Assembly (NCBI GenBank): GCA_009823505.1
Contig: VZQC01008856.1
Coordinates: forward strand, 30,223-94,222
From: Rhizomys pruinosus
Taxonomy: Eukaryota > Chordata > Mammalia > Rodentia > Spalacidae
Reading direction: 5' to 3'
Length of the DNA stretch: 64,000 bases
In this document: positions 1 through 10,091 of the stretch, in pieces
How positions within the stretch are numbered: the stretch's first letter is position 1
Layout of the letters: every line of letters starts with the position of its first letter
Notes under the pieces: generated by a model
Seen by the model: only the letters and a program-made list of their open reading frames with translations
Database searches by the model: none
What the model was told of the DNA's origin: nothing
Program-made: the position numbers and the translations under genes

Positions 1-480
1 GAAGAAAATAATTCCCAGGAACACAGAAAACTAAGACAAAAGATACACACAACAGGGAACATTACAAGGCTGTTTTCATCCCATGAGTTAGTGGCTCCTC
101 TCTGAAAACATCTGTAATTACATTCAATTGGTACACATCTCCAAAGCAGATAGACTTCCATTTCTTTTGATTTGTTAATGGGATATTATACTTCAAGAAA
201 GGACTTTTAAAAATTAAAAATCACTTTATGATCACATTTTAGTCTCTGGTGCTCCATTTGGTAATTAACCAACAAAGCTCGAGTCAAACATGAGTAATAG
301 GGATTTCTCATTAGATCCATATTAAGGCCTAATGAATTGCTCGTGATTGATGTATTGCCAGACACATGCACACTGTCTGCCTGACCTGTAAGAAGTTTTT
401 CTTTCTAATTTGAAAGGTAGATTATCCCAATATTTTACAGTCGCCTGTCATTTGCTACTGTGGCCTAGCTTCTGCATGCA
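1..480. other. Unique intronic sequence
   Basis: AT-rich single-copy-looking DNA. I see no exon, RNA gene or recognisable repeat. Confidence 0.6.
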
Positions 481-539
<59 letters not shown>

Positions 540-542
540 CAT
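481..542. repeat. (AC)n(AT)n compound microsatellite
   Basis: About 18 AC dinucleotides pass directly into about 10 AT dinucleotides. The compound tract is expected to be length-polymorphic, and the TA part can extrude as a cruciform. Confidence 0.95.
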
Positions 543-1210
543 ACAGTTTATGGATTCAGACACTGTTTTAATTCCTCTCTGCGCCTACTATACAGTGTGA
601 AATAAGAGATCTGTTCCTCTTGGATGAAGAGGTCAAAGAGGAAGGAGTGTGACTGTGACATGAAAATAATTTCCATGAAAATAAAACTATGGGTTAAGAG
701 CTTTCTCAGGAACACTAGCTGTCCTTGTTTCCTTCTGGGAAGCACTAAGCTCAGGAACAGTTTAAATAACATCAAAATGCAACCAAAGAGAGACTTCTGG
801 GTAAGGCAGATAACAAAGGCTTACATCTAGAGAGCATGAAGCCCTGGGATAACTGCCTGGAACCCTGGAGAAATTCCCCTTCCACATAGAAGCCTCAGAG
901 TCTCAACTTAGTCATACTGAGTACAGGATCCACTCACAGGCCCTTGCACCTCTGCACACTCCTGCATCCTCACCCTTCACACTGTTCTGTGAAAGCATTA
1001 TGAAAAATGGGGCTCTGAGGGACCAGATGATGCACCGCAGGCCAACTTTTCTGGTGGCAATAGCCAACAGTGACACTGAAGCCACACTTGCTGAGCAGAA
1101 CAGGAAGTGGCAGCGTTGGGGTTTCTATACCCAGCACGCATCGGCCAAGAGAAAATGGACCAGAACAAAGGTGCCATGGACATAAGACAAGGTACTTTTT
1201 TAAAAATAGG
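543..1210. other. Unique intronic sequence
   Basis: No repeat or exon recognised. Open frames here of up to 88 codons lack splice context or family motifs. Confidence 0.55.
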
Positions 1211-1340
1211 AGTCAGGTGTGGTGGTGTATACCTGTAATCCCAGCACTGGAGAGGCTGAGGCAAGATCTGAGTTCAAAACCACCCTGGGCCATAGAGGGA
1301 GATCCTGTCTAAACAACAATCAGAAGAAAAAAAAAAAAAA
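1211..1340 (+). mobile_element. Old B1-type SINE
   Basis: A 7SL-derived body, GTCAGGTGTGGTGGTGTA followed by CTGTAATCCCAGCACT, has GAGTTCAAAACCACCCTGG in the middle and a GATCCTGTCT end with an A-rich tail. It is diverged and shortened relative to the young B1 copies elsewhere in the window. Confidence 0.8.
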
Positions 1341-1426
1341 CCAAAGTTTTTTTTAAAAAGTTTTTTCATTGAGCAAATGTCTACTGCATGGCCCATAATG
1401 GTCACAGTCTGGCTCAGAGCCCCCTC

Positions 1427-1430
1427 TTTT

Positions 1431-1473
<43 letters not shown>

Positions 1474-1480
1474 TTTTTTA
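1427..1480. repeat. (TTTA)n microsatellite
   Basis: Roughly 11 TTTA units lie next to T-rich sequence, probably the expanded A-rich tail of an antisense SINE whose body (to about 1580) is too diverged to classify. Confidence 0.9.
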
Positions 1481-1742
1481 ATTTCTGTATGTGTAAAGTC
1501 ATTTGGTAGAGCAGAGGGGTGGGAGAGGGCAGTGGGGTGCGGGCACTCACTTCACGGCATGGAGGGGACAAGTGCCTCTTTGTAGGGAGGCAAGAGAGGA
1601 TGGAAAAGGATCAAAACCAGTGACTGGCAAAGTCCAGGAGCCCCAGGCGTAGGTCTAGTTCTAGGCCTCCAGCTCAGCCCTCCAAGTACCACTGAGATTA
1701 TCTGTCCTTAATGAGCTCACTGAAATAAAACTTAAAGTTCTT

Positions 1743-1975
1743 GGGGTGGGAGAGATGGCTCAGTGGTTAGGAGCACTGGCTGCTCTTGCAGAGGACCCAG
1801 GTTTGATTGCCAGCACCCACATGGTAGCTAACAATCATCCGAAACTCCAGTTCCAGGGGATCCAGCACCTCTTCTGACCTCCTCGGGCACTGCATGACAT
1901 AGGAGCACCTACCTACATGCAGGCAATACACTCATACACATAAAAGTAAAAGTAAAAATAATAAATAATTTCTTT
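1743..1975 (+). mobile_element. B2 SINE, full length
   Basis: A tRNA-derived head (GGTGGGAGAGATGGCTCAG) with B-box-like GGTTTGATTGCC is followed by CCAGTTCCAGGGGATCC and a TACACTCATACACATAAAAGT tail. It is flanked by 16-bp target-site duplications with one mismatch (AAAACTTAAAGTTCTT at 1727-1742 and 1976-1991). Confidence 0.93.
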
Positions 1976-2086
1976 AAAACTTGAAGTTCTTAATTATCAG
2001 TGATACTAATAATTTAAAATTAAGTTTCTTTAGAAAAAATAGTATTCCTCACTGCCTTTCTCCCAGCATAAAACAAAACAATTCCC

Positions 2087-2361
2087 GGGGCTGGAGAGAT
2101 GGCTCAGTGGTTAAGAGCACTGACTGCTCTTGCCAAGGACTCAGTTTCAATTTCCAGTACCCACATGGTAGCTAAGAACCATCTTTAGTGCCTGTATGGT
2201 GCTGCACGCCTTTAATCCCAGCACTGTGGAGGCAGAGACAGGCGGATCTCTGTGAGTTCAAGGCCAGCCTGTTCTATAGAGCAAGCTCCAGGCCAGCTGG
2301 GACTAAAGGGAAACCCTGTCTCAAAAATATCAAAACAAAACAAAACAACCCCCCCCCACAC
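2087..2361 (+). mobile_element. Composite B2-B1 SINE with its own target-site duplication
   Basis: The first about 100 nt are a B2 head (GGGGCTGGAGAGATGGCTCAG to AGCTAAGAACCATC). This joins at about 2187 to a near-complete B1 (GTATGGTGCTGCACGCCTTT to AAACCCTGTCTC) with a CAAAA-rich tail and a C/AC run. The 9-bp ACAATTCCC occurs at 2078-2086 and again at 2362-2370, just outside the composite. The 3' half of the B2 is absent after the B1, so this is not a simple B1 insertion into a complete B2. Confidence 0.8.
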
Positions 2362-2370
2362 ACAATTCCC

Positions 2371-3185
2371 TTCTGTTTCCTGGGTCCCATCACAAACACG
2401 TAACAATGGCAGCTCTCACACCACAGAAGTTATAAATCATACCTGGCACACACGTTAAACAGCACGATAGAGACTTGCAAAGATTTTAAAAGATCTTGTT
2501 CTCATCTCCATAAAAGTTAGGCAAGTTCATTTTCTAGTTTCCCAGGTAAATTCTCTCAAGTAATATAATATATACAACAAATATCAAATCCAAATCCAAT
2601 TCACATGACACAGATGGCAGAGATCTACATGACCTATGACCCGGTTCTGTGCGCTAGCTTCCTAGTTAGTTTCCAAAGGTGTAAAAAGTGACCTGAGGCT
2701 TCGTCTGAAGGCAGCGGCCAGCCATGAAGCTCCACCTCCGTTTTCCAGGATCTTGGCTCTTGGGTTTCCCCAGGAATCCTTCTAATCTTAGGGGAATATG
2801 GGTCTTCGAGGCTGTCTAGAGGTGTGATGATACTTTCTTATTTCTCTCCATAGCTCTTGCCCCCCCAAAATGTCTAGGCCAGTTTTTATTGTCAGTACTA
2901 AATAGAGTGGCCATTTAAAATATTCCTCAAGCTAAGAACATGATTCTTGTTAAATATGAGACTTTATAATGGGATGACTTTAATAAATGAGGCAATGTTC
3001 AAGTAAACCATATCAAAGGGACCCCACATTTTGGAGGTATGGAGCCTTCGAATGATAGCAGTGGGGCAGATAACAGACTGAGGCAAGGTCAGCATGTAGA
3101 GATGCCTCACACCAAGGAGACTGGTGGCTCACCATCAGGGACGAAGACCTCCTGGATGCTCTAGAGGTCTCTGACTGGGTGAGAA
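2371..3185. other. Unique intronic sequence
   Basis: No recognisable exon or repeat. Mixed composition with short C and T runs. Confidence 0.55.
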
Positions 3186-3188
3186 GGG

Positions 3189-3247
3189 AATGTGTATGTC
3201 CGTGTGTGCATATGCATGTGACTGTGTGTGTGTGACTGTGAGTGTGT

Positions 3248-3280
<33 letters not shown>
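3189..3280. repeat. (TG)n interrupted microsatellite
   Basis: TG-rich tract with TATG, TGAC and TGAG interruptions, ending in a run of about 12 pure TG units. Confidence 0.93.
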
Positions 3281-3284
<4 letters not shown>

Positions 3285-4210
3285 GATGATTCTGAAAGAT
3301 AAAGCAAATAAAGCCTTAGGAAACTAAGCTCACTATAGTCCTATGTATATGGAAAAAAGAACTAGTTCCTCATTAAATGGTACCTAAGACCAAGAACCCC
3401 TGGGTCTTCCCTGTTAGCAAGAGTCATGTGATATGGTTCTGGGTAACAGCCTCCAAGACTGCAGACCCAGAGCTGCCCACATTTGAAATGGGCTGCCCAG
3501 GCAGGGGACGGGGCACAGTGAATCTCCTATTCTTAGGGATGCTTAAGAAAAGCCATCAGAGGACAATACGGCAGACATGCTGGCGCAGGCACAGTGTGGC
3601 TGTGGGGACGAGCTCTAGGGTAGGCTCTGGTTTCAAGTCAAAATGACGTAGACAATGTGTCAGTAGGCTTGGGGACAGTTCTGATAACAGGGGATGATAC
3701 AGAAAACTATTCTCTGGAAATTCCTGTGTCCTCCTTTGTTACAAGAAGGCGGGTTCTTTGATCCTTTCTCTGTACACGGAGGACGAGTGAATGGTCTCTG
3801 TACAGAAACCACGAGAATGCCACCTCCACACAGGCAGTGAATTGAGATGCAATTCATGCCAAGTGCAGAAACCTACATGCCAAGGCCCTGTGAGCTAACA
3901 CTCCACTTTCCCAAGGTGTGAAAAGCAAGCTGAGGGCACTGGGCAACCAGGAAGTGCCGCTTCTGTTTCACAGTAGAACTGGCCACATTTATGACTCTTA
4001 CTTAAGATACCAATATGTAGCACATGTCATTTGTTCTGCTTTGGAAAGAACCTCCAAGGAAAGACTTCACTTTTCATTCTCTACTTTGTCTTTAACTCTT
4101 ACATACTTCCTGCTGAAGTCCCTCTGCTGTAAATACTCCTGCTAACAGTGATCATACTAAGTACTCTGTAAAGTATCTTCAAAGCATACTGGTCATACAA
4201 AGGGGAACTT
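3281..4210. other. Unique intronic sequence
   Basis: No exon, RNA gene or repeat recognised. Confidence 0.5.
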
Positions 4211-4409
4211 AAAAAAATGAGTGTTTTGCCTGCATATGTGTCAGTGCACCACATGCCTGTAAAACTTGCAGAGGTCAGAGAGGGTAGTGGAGCCCCTGGA
4301 ATGGAGTTACAGACTGTGTGTTGTTAGCTGCCCTGAGACTGGAGGTGGAGCTCAGGTCCTCTGCCAGAGCAGCCAGTGTTCGTAACTGCTGAACCATCTC
4401 TGCAGCCCC
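4211..4409 (-). mobile_element. Old B3/B2-family SINE
   Basis: The reverse complement begins GGGGCTGCAGAGATGGTTCAG and retains the CAGAGGACCTGAG and CTCTGACCTCTGC landmarks. It is diverged and has no clear target-site duplication. Confidence 0.85.
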
Positions 4410-4544
4410 AGAAAGGGGAGCTTTTACCTTGTACTGTAGCTCCGTGTTTATTCAAACTAGGTGATCTAGACAGGCCATGGCAGCCAGGCTAATGCCTGGT
4501 TTCTCTAGACAGATATTTAACACAGCTTTCTAACAACGCTCATA

Positions 4545-4625
4545 ATAGAAACATGCATACACACTTACATGTGTACATTGTGCAACACACATACACAAAC
4601 ACAAACATGTATACACCTACACATC
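4545..4625. repeat. CA-rich low-complexity tract
   Basis: Degenerate ACATAC/ACACAA repeats with no pure run. Confidence 0.6.
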
Positions 4626-4898
4626 TTATTCCTAAAGCACCTTTATAGATTGGAGTCAAGTCTGCTGTGGATATGTACAAAACCTCCAAGGATGGCAAGG
4701 GCTGGGTGGTTCTAAACATTCTCAAGGACACATGTCTGGGTCAGGGCAGAAGGGGCAGGATCTAGTGAGCTCTCTTGAATGAAAAACAGCCTGGGCCATA
4801 TTTTTATCCAGGCCTGTGGTACAGCTTAACATCTTGCCCTAGCTAAGGCCCTTCTCACGTAAAAGAAAAGTTTGGATCTCAAACTGAGATCAGAAAAT

Positions 4899-4904
4899 AC
4901 TTAC
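4899..4904 (-). other. TSPAN5: 5' splice site of TSPAN5 exon 3
   Basis: Minus-strand GTAAGT directly follows the TTT (Phe) codon that ends the exon. It is a perfect six-base intronic donor consensus. Confidence 0.92.
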
Positions 4905-5051
4905 AAACTTGAGAAGGAAAGTGTTCTCCCTAAGCGCTCCAATGCATCCCGCAAACCCCAGAATGAACATCACTCCTCCTACCACGAGGAAGAGCCAGAC
5001 TGGGTCAAAGCCACCGAGGTCCGTGATGGAGGAGATGTTGGAGAGGACACC
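4905..5051 (-). CDS. TSPAN5: TSPAN5 coding exon 3 (tetraspanin-5 residues about 45-93)
   Basis: Read on the minus strand this is 49 codons, open throughout, beginning GVLSNISS and ending TFLLKF. It holds the small extracellular loop with the DLGGFDPVWLF stretch, then transmembrane segment 2 (VVGGVMFILGFAGCIGAL) and the start of the short cytosolic turn (RENTFLLKF). From family knowledge TSPAN5 is a TspanC8 tetraspanin, a four-pass membrane protein that binds the metalloprotease ADAM10, promotes its exit from the ER and influences Notch and other ADAM10 substrates. GFDPVWLFLVV and GGVMFILGFAG fit TSPAN5 better than the paralogues TSPAN17 or TSPAN14. The exon is flanked by AG and GTAAGT and is phase 0 at both ends, matching the next exon upstream at 41651-41701. 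No frameshift or stop is present, so it looks functional. The other exons lie outside the window. Residue numbers and paralogue comparison are from memory. Confidence 0.96.
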
Positions 5052-5075
5052 CTGGGAGAGGAAGAGAACACACGA
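5052..5075 (-). other. TSPAN5: 3' splice site of TSPAN5 exon 3
   Basis: On the minus strand a pyrimidine-rich run, TGTTCTCTTCCTCTCCCAG, directly precedes GGT (Gly), the first exon codon. The CAG sits at 5052-5054. Confidence 0.92.
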
Positions 5076-5212
5076 GGCATAAGGCTAGTCTGCCAACAGG
5101 TAAGGGTTAGTGCACTTGTCTTTGCTCCTGCCAAAGAAAACCCTCAGTGGTCTCTGATTATCAGAATGATTTGTATTCAAGAGACACTGCAAGGGAAATG
5201 GAAGAGGTGTGA

Positions 5213-5331
5213 GAGAAAAGGGAAGGGGACAGGGGATAGGGGGGACAGGAGAGGGCAGAGGGGAGAGGAGGGGGGAAAGGGAAGGGAGAGGAAAGGGGAG
5301 GGGGAAGGGAAACAGAAGGGGAAGGGAACTG
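5213..5331. repeat. Polypurine tract (GGGGA/GGAAAG-type), upstream of the exon 3 acceptor
   Basis: About 115 nt of almost uninterrupted A/G on the plus strand. In the TSPAN5 transcript this is a C/U-only tract about 160-280 nt upstream of exon 3. Mirror-like GGGGAAGGG units make triplex (H-DNA) formation plausible. Confidence 0.85.
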
Positions 5332-5920
5332 ATTTCTTTTTAAGATCTAATGTGTTTATATTTTTATAAAATGATAAACATCAAAAACAAAAATAAAACA
5401 CCACCAACAAAACTGCTATCAAACCTTGTATGGAGAAAATATAGATAACACTCTTGCCTCAATGTCCCCAATACAAATGGTTTTGAGTAAAAAACGGACA
5501 TAGGGAAAACAGCGCCTGAACAGAAGGAGGGGTCATTTTAAGCGCGCCCCCTCCCCCTGCCGCCCAGGCTTATAGCTATCAGGCAACTGCCCACTTGAAA
5601 GCCACTGGCATGCCTGCAGTACGGGAGAGTGGGGCTGAAGTGAACCCAGTAGTCAGGCCTGGCCAGAGCACCCACAAACTCTCGAAGGAAAAGCTGCTTC
5701 CCAGGATTCTCAGGTCCCCAAAAGGCTGACTTCTGTGGGCTGTATTCCTGGATGCTCTAGACGAGATGAGTTGTTGGGGGTGTCTCCCACACTTCAAGAG
5801 TTGCCATTTTAAAAGATTCTAGTTCCTCCACTTTCAACTCTTTTGTTCTTCTACCAAGACTATGGTAAGGAATTCAAAGTAATTTATTTCTCCACAAATA
5901 ATACCACTTCAGTTTTGCTT
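5332..5920. other. Unique intronic sequence
   Basis: AT-rich, with a small GC-rich island (GCGCGCCCCCTCCCCCTGCC) near 5544. No exon recognised. Confidence 0.5.
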
Positions 5921-6037
5921 AATTTTTTGGAAACAGGGTCTCACTATGTAGACCAGGCTTGCCTAGATCTCAGAGATCCTCCTGTCTCTGCCTCCTGAGT
6001 GCTGGGATTAAAGGTGTGTGCCACCACACCTGGCTTG
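5921..6037 (-). mobile_element. B1 SINE
   Basis: Antisense landmarks: AAACAGGGTCTCACTATGTAG, GACCAGGCTTGCC, CTGCCTCCTGAGTGCTGGGAT and GCCACCACACCTGGCTT. Confidence 0.9.
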
Positions 6038-6109
6038 TAATACCCATTCTTGCCTGAACTCCTTTATTCCTGAAGTATGAGAACACGTCAATGCCTGTTA
6101 GAAATTCTG

Positions 6110-8020
6110 ATTCTAAACAAGATAGAGAGACCTCTAGCCCAGTTAACCAAAAGAAAGAAGGAACACCTCCAAATCAATACAATCCGTGATGAAAAGGGAA
6201 ATATCACAACAGACAAGGAAAAGATCCAGAAAATCAAGTGGGAATACTTCAAAAACCTATACTCTACCAAGTTTGAAAACCTAGAAGAAATGGATGAATA
6301 TCTGAAATCCTGGGAATCACCAAAGCTCAACCAAGAAGAGATTGGCAGTTTAAACAGACCCATAATATATGAGGAAATTGAGGCTGTAATATAAAACCTC
6401 CCAATTAAAAAAAGCCTGGCCCAGATGAATTCACAGCAGAATTCTATAAAACATTTAAAGAGGTCCTACAACCACTACTACTCAGTCCGTTCAGAAGGAT
6501 ACAAACAGAGGGAATTCTCCCAAATTCCTTCTATGAAAACAGCATCACCCTAATACAAAAACCAGGCAAAGATACAACCAAAAAAGAAAGATATAGATCC
6601 ATCTCATTAATGAACATAGATGAAAATTCTCAACAATATACTTGCAAATCACATACAGGCCAACATCAAAAAGATCATCCATCATGACCAACTTGGATTC
6701 ATACCAGAGATGCAGGGATGGTTCAACATATGTAAATCAATAAATATCATAAAACACATAAGTGGACTGAAAGACAAAAAAACACATGATCATCTCAATT
6801 TATGCAGAAAATCCTTTGACAAGATCCAGCATCCCTTCATGTTTAAAGTCCTAGAGGGAGTCAGACTGAAGGGAACAGTCCTCAACATGATCAAAGCTAT
6901 ATATAGCAAACCCACTGCCAACATCATCCTAAATGGAGAAAAGTTGGAACCATTTCCCTTAAAGGCAGGAACCCAGAAAAGGTGCCCCTTATCACCACTC
7001 CTCTTTAACATAGTGGTTGAAATGCTTGCTAGGGCAATAAGACAAGGAAATTAAAGGAGTACTAATCAGAAAAGAAGTTAAGCTATCCCTTTTTTGCAGA
7101 TGATATGATAGTTTACCTAAGGGATGCTAAAAACTCCACCAGAAAATTTCTAGAAACAATTCAGAGTTTCAGTAAAGTGGCAGGATACAAAATTAACCTG
7201 GAAAAATCAGTAGCCTTTCTTTATACTGACAATAAACAAGTTGAGAAGGAATATAAGAAGATCTTCCCACTTACAATAGCCTCAAAAATAATAAAATACC
7301 TGGGAACAAACCTAACCAAAGATACCAACAATCTCTACAACAAAAATTTTAAACCCCTGAAGAAGGAGGTTGAAAATGACATCAAAAGATGGAAAGTTCT
7401 CCCATGCTTATGGATTGGAAAAATTAATATAGTAAAAATGTCCATTTTGCCCAAATTGATATACAGATTCAATGCAATCCCAATTAAAGTCCCCATGAGC
7501 TTCTTCACAGAATTGGAAAAAAATCCTTAAATTCATATGGAAAAACAAAAGACCCTGAATAGCTAAAGCAACCATGAGTGGAAAATGCAATACAGGGGAA
7601 TTGCTCTATCAGACTTCAAGCTATATTACAGGGCCATAGTCATACAGACAGCCTGGTACTGGCACAAAAACAGACCCATTAACCAATGGAACAAAATTGA
7701 AGATCCAAACGAGCTCGTTCAATTTCAGCCACCTCATATTTGACAAAGGAGAAAAAAAAAAAAAAAACTCAATGGGGGAAGGATAGCATCTTCTACAAAT
7801 GGTGCTGGCAAAACTGGATCACAACTTGTAGAACAAAATTAAACCCCTACCTCTCACCCCGTACAGAAAACTCCGAATGAAAAAATAAAAATAAATAAGA
7901 TTTAAAAAAAACCTCCAAATGGATCGAAGATCTTAGTGTAAAACCTGAAACCCTGAAGGTGATAGAAGAAAAAGTTGGTAACAACCTATAAGATATAGGT
8001 GTAGGGAAATACTTTCTTTT
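6110..8020 (+). mobile_element. 5'-truncated L1, piece A: ORF2 reverse-transcriptase region
   Basis: Conceptual reading gives the pre-RT and RT portions of L1 ORF2 in order: DRPLA-like [70 protein letters not shown], the catalytic motif FADD (7093-7104), [13 protein letters not shown] and [17 protein letters not shown]. In the family, RT copies L1 RNA at a nicked target. The frame is broken by a nonsense codon at 6392-6394, by frameshifts near 6620 and 7050, and after 7530. It starts right after AGAAATTCTG (6100-6109), which recurs at 12101-12110. It ends in poly-T and a single N, where the sequence switches to another L1 piece. Confidence 0.9.
6620..7530 (+). pseudogene. Degenerate L1 ORF2 reverse-transcriptase domain
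   Basis: Two open segments (6620-7054 and 7105-7530) belong to the same RT domain but in different frames. The first covers the fingers and palm ([34 protein letters not shown]). The second follows FADD directly and covers the thumb. The frame shift between them and the stop upstream show this copy cannot make an active ORF2 protein. Confidence 0.88.
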
Positions 8021-8028
8021 TTTTTTTT

Positions 8029-8029
8029 N
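8029..8029. other. Single ambiguous base inside poly-T
   Basis: One N lies in a run of T at the junction between L1 pieces A and B. It marks an unresolved assembly join rather than biology. Confidence 0.9.
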
Positions 8030-8034
8030 TTATT

Positions 8035-9725
8035 AATTCATTTGAGGAAAACAAAAGACCCCGAATAGCCAAACACAACACCCTGAAAAACCCGAGAACA
8101 AGAGCTACACAGGGGGGATCTCTTACCAGACTTCAAACTAATACAGGGACTATAGCATAAAACAAACCTGCACTGGCACAAAACAGACCTGTTTGACCAA
8201 TGGAACAAAACCAGAGATCCAAATCTGAGACAATACAATTTTCAAGCCATCTCATATTTTGACAAGGGGGCCAAGAACTACAATGGAGAAAAGAACAGCA
8301 GATCTTCAGCAAGTGGTGTTGGAAAACTGGATGCACACTTGTAGAAGACATGAATTTTAACCCCTCACCTCTCGCCCCCTGTCAAAAGTTCAATCCAGAG
8401 GGATCAAATACTCAGCGTGAACCCCAAACTCTAGCTGGATAGAAGAAAAATTGAGAGGGAAAGTACTAAAGACATAGGCGTGGAAGACTTTGCCTAATCG
8501 ACAGTAACTGCACAAGATAAGGTCGAACAAATGACAAATGGGACTCAATTAAACCCAAAAGCTCTTGTACATCAAAAGAAACCAATCAAGGAAGTGGAAG
8601 AGAAATCCCACCGAGTGGGAGGAAACCATTCACTGGCAGATACACTGACAAGCACCGATTTCCAGAATTATATAAACTACTCAAAAAACAAAGAAAAAAA
8701 GAAAACAATATGACCCATCAATAGATTGGAGCAAAGAACGGAACAGAGACTTCAACAAGTGTGAGGATTAGAGATGGCATGAGAAACACCTTATAGAATG
8801 TTCCTCACCCATCACTAATTCATTGAAAGGAAATCAAGTCAAAACCACTTTTAAGATATCATCTTAACTCCATAAGACTTTCGGCTAGGATCAAGAAAAC
8901 AAATGATACCAAGTGCTGGAGAGGTTTGTGGGGAAAAAGGGAACGCTTCTCCACTGTTGGTGGGAAAATGTAAAAACTTGTCCGTCCAATATGGAACAGC
9001 CATGTGGTGGAGAACCCTTGGAGACCTTGGAATGAACTTGCCACTTGCCCCGAACCCAAGCCATACCACTCCGGCATGTACCCCTCAAGACTCATGCCAC
9101 CACAGAGATACATGCTACGGCGATGTTTATTTCAGCTGCCTCTTCACAATAGCAAGGGCGGAAACCAACCAACTGCCCTCAACTGACGAGTTGATAGAGA
9201 AAATGTGGTTACATCTACACAATGGAGTTCTTATGCAGCAGGAAAGGAAGAGGACAGCGCAAGCGTTTGCAGAAAAGGAAAATGGCTGTGAGTGGAGGAA
9301 GATGGTGGCGGAGCTGAGGAATATGCTATAAACCTCCCACAGTCCAGAAAAATCTAAACGACGACGAATGGTATCCATCCATCTTTGTGCTTAGTGCCAA
9401 TTACCTATTGTATTAGTATTTCTTTGTAGGGCCCCTGAGCTTTTGTCCAAAGCAGTTGTTCGTAACTGCATATTGGCACAACCACAAAACGAACAAACAA
9501 CAACAACAATGAAAGGACTGCATCAAAGACAGGACTGAAAACAGTGAACTTTTGCTCAAAATAGTCAAATTCCTCATGGAGAATAGTGAAAAAGACTGAG
9601 AAAATGCAAATGAGTGAAAAGCATGTTTGGACCAAATGCATGCAGAGCTCTTGCTGGGGTGGGGGAATGGGCGGTGGGAAACAACGGGTGCTAGATTTGT
9701 TAAAAATATAAAAATAACTTAGTGA
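8035..9725 (+). mobile_element. L1 piece B: ORF2 C-terminus and 3'UTR, indel-rich
   Basis: It restarts at the position equivalent to about 7530 in piece A (AAACAAAAGACCCCGAATAG) and runs through the ORF2 C-terminus into the L1 3' end (GTGCTAGATTTGTTAAAAAT). Compared with piece C it shows very many single-base insertions and deletions, often at homopolymers, so no useful frame survives. Either a badly decayed element or unpolished sequence. Confidence 0.82.
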
Positions 9726-9972
9726 AAAAAAACGAAGAAAAGAAATAAAAAAAAAGAAATAAAGAAAGAAAAAAGAAAAGAGAAGGAATGATGGAGATAG
9801 ATCGAGGACAAGAAACGAAAAAGGAAAAGGGAACAAAACGAGAGAACAAGAAAAGGAAAACAGAAAGAAAAAAAAGAAAAAAAAGATACGAAATGAAAGG
9901 AAGAAAACAGAAGAAAGAAAAGAAAAAGATAGAATAAAGAAAGAACAGAAGAAAAAAAGAAAAGAAGAAGTC
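9726..9972. repeat. A-rich (GAAA)n-like tract after L1 piece B
   Basis: About 245 nt of A with scattered G on the plus strand, following the L1 3' end. It looks like an expanded or misread poly-A tail. Confidence 0.8.
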
Positions 9973-10009
9973 AAGACTATCCCTATGTTGCTCGGGAATC
10001 ATGATTGCT

Positions 10010-10083
10010 TACTTTTTTTTTTTGGTATTTTCAAAGACAGGGGTCTCCTTGTAGGCCCCCAGCTGTCCTGAACTCACTCTGAT
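10010..10083 (-). mobile_element. B1 SINE fragment
   Basis: Poly-T then CAAAGACAGGGGTCTCCTTG and CAGCTGTCCTGAACTCACTCTG, the antisense B1 tail and 3' third. The remainder is missing; it stops where L1 piece C begins. Confidence 0.8.
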
Positions 10084-10091
10084 TCTTTACT

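Larger units (their letters stand above)
1..4904 (-). other. TSPAN5: TSPAN5 intron 3, 5' part
   Basis: This is sequence downstream of exon 3 in gene orientation; the intron continues beyond the left edge. It contains two microsatellites, a B1, two B2-type elements and an old B3. No further tetraspanin exon was recognised. Confidence 0.9.

Noticed and set aside
4872..5369. 165-codon plus-strand open frame across the exon 3 region
   Set aside because: It is the antisense shadow of TSPAN5 exon 3 followed by the polypurine tract (Gly/Lys/Glu-rich low complexity). The minus-strand reading is a conserved tetraspanin with splice sites.
9405..10002. Phe/Ser-rich minus-strand frames resembling membrane proteins
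   Set aside because: They are the complement of an A/G-rich tract after an L1 3' end; poly-Phe comes from poly-A.
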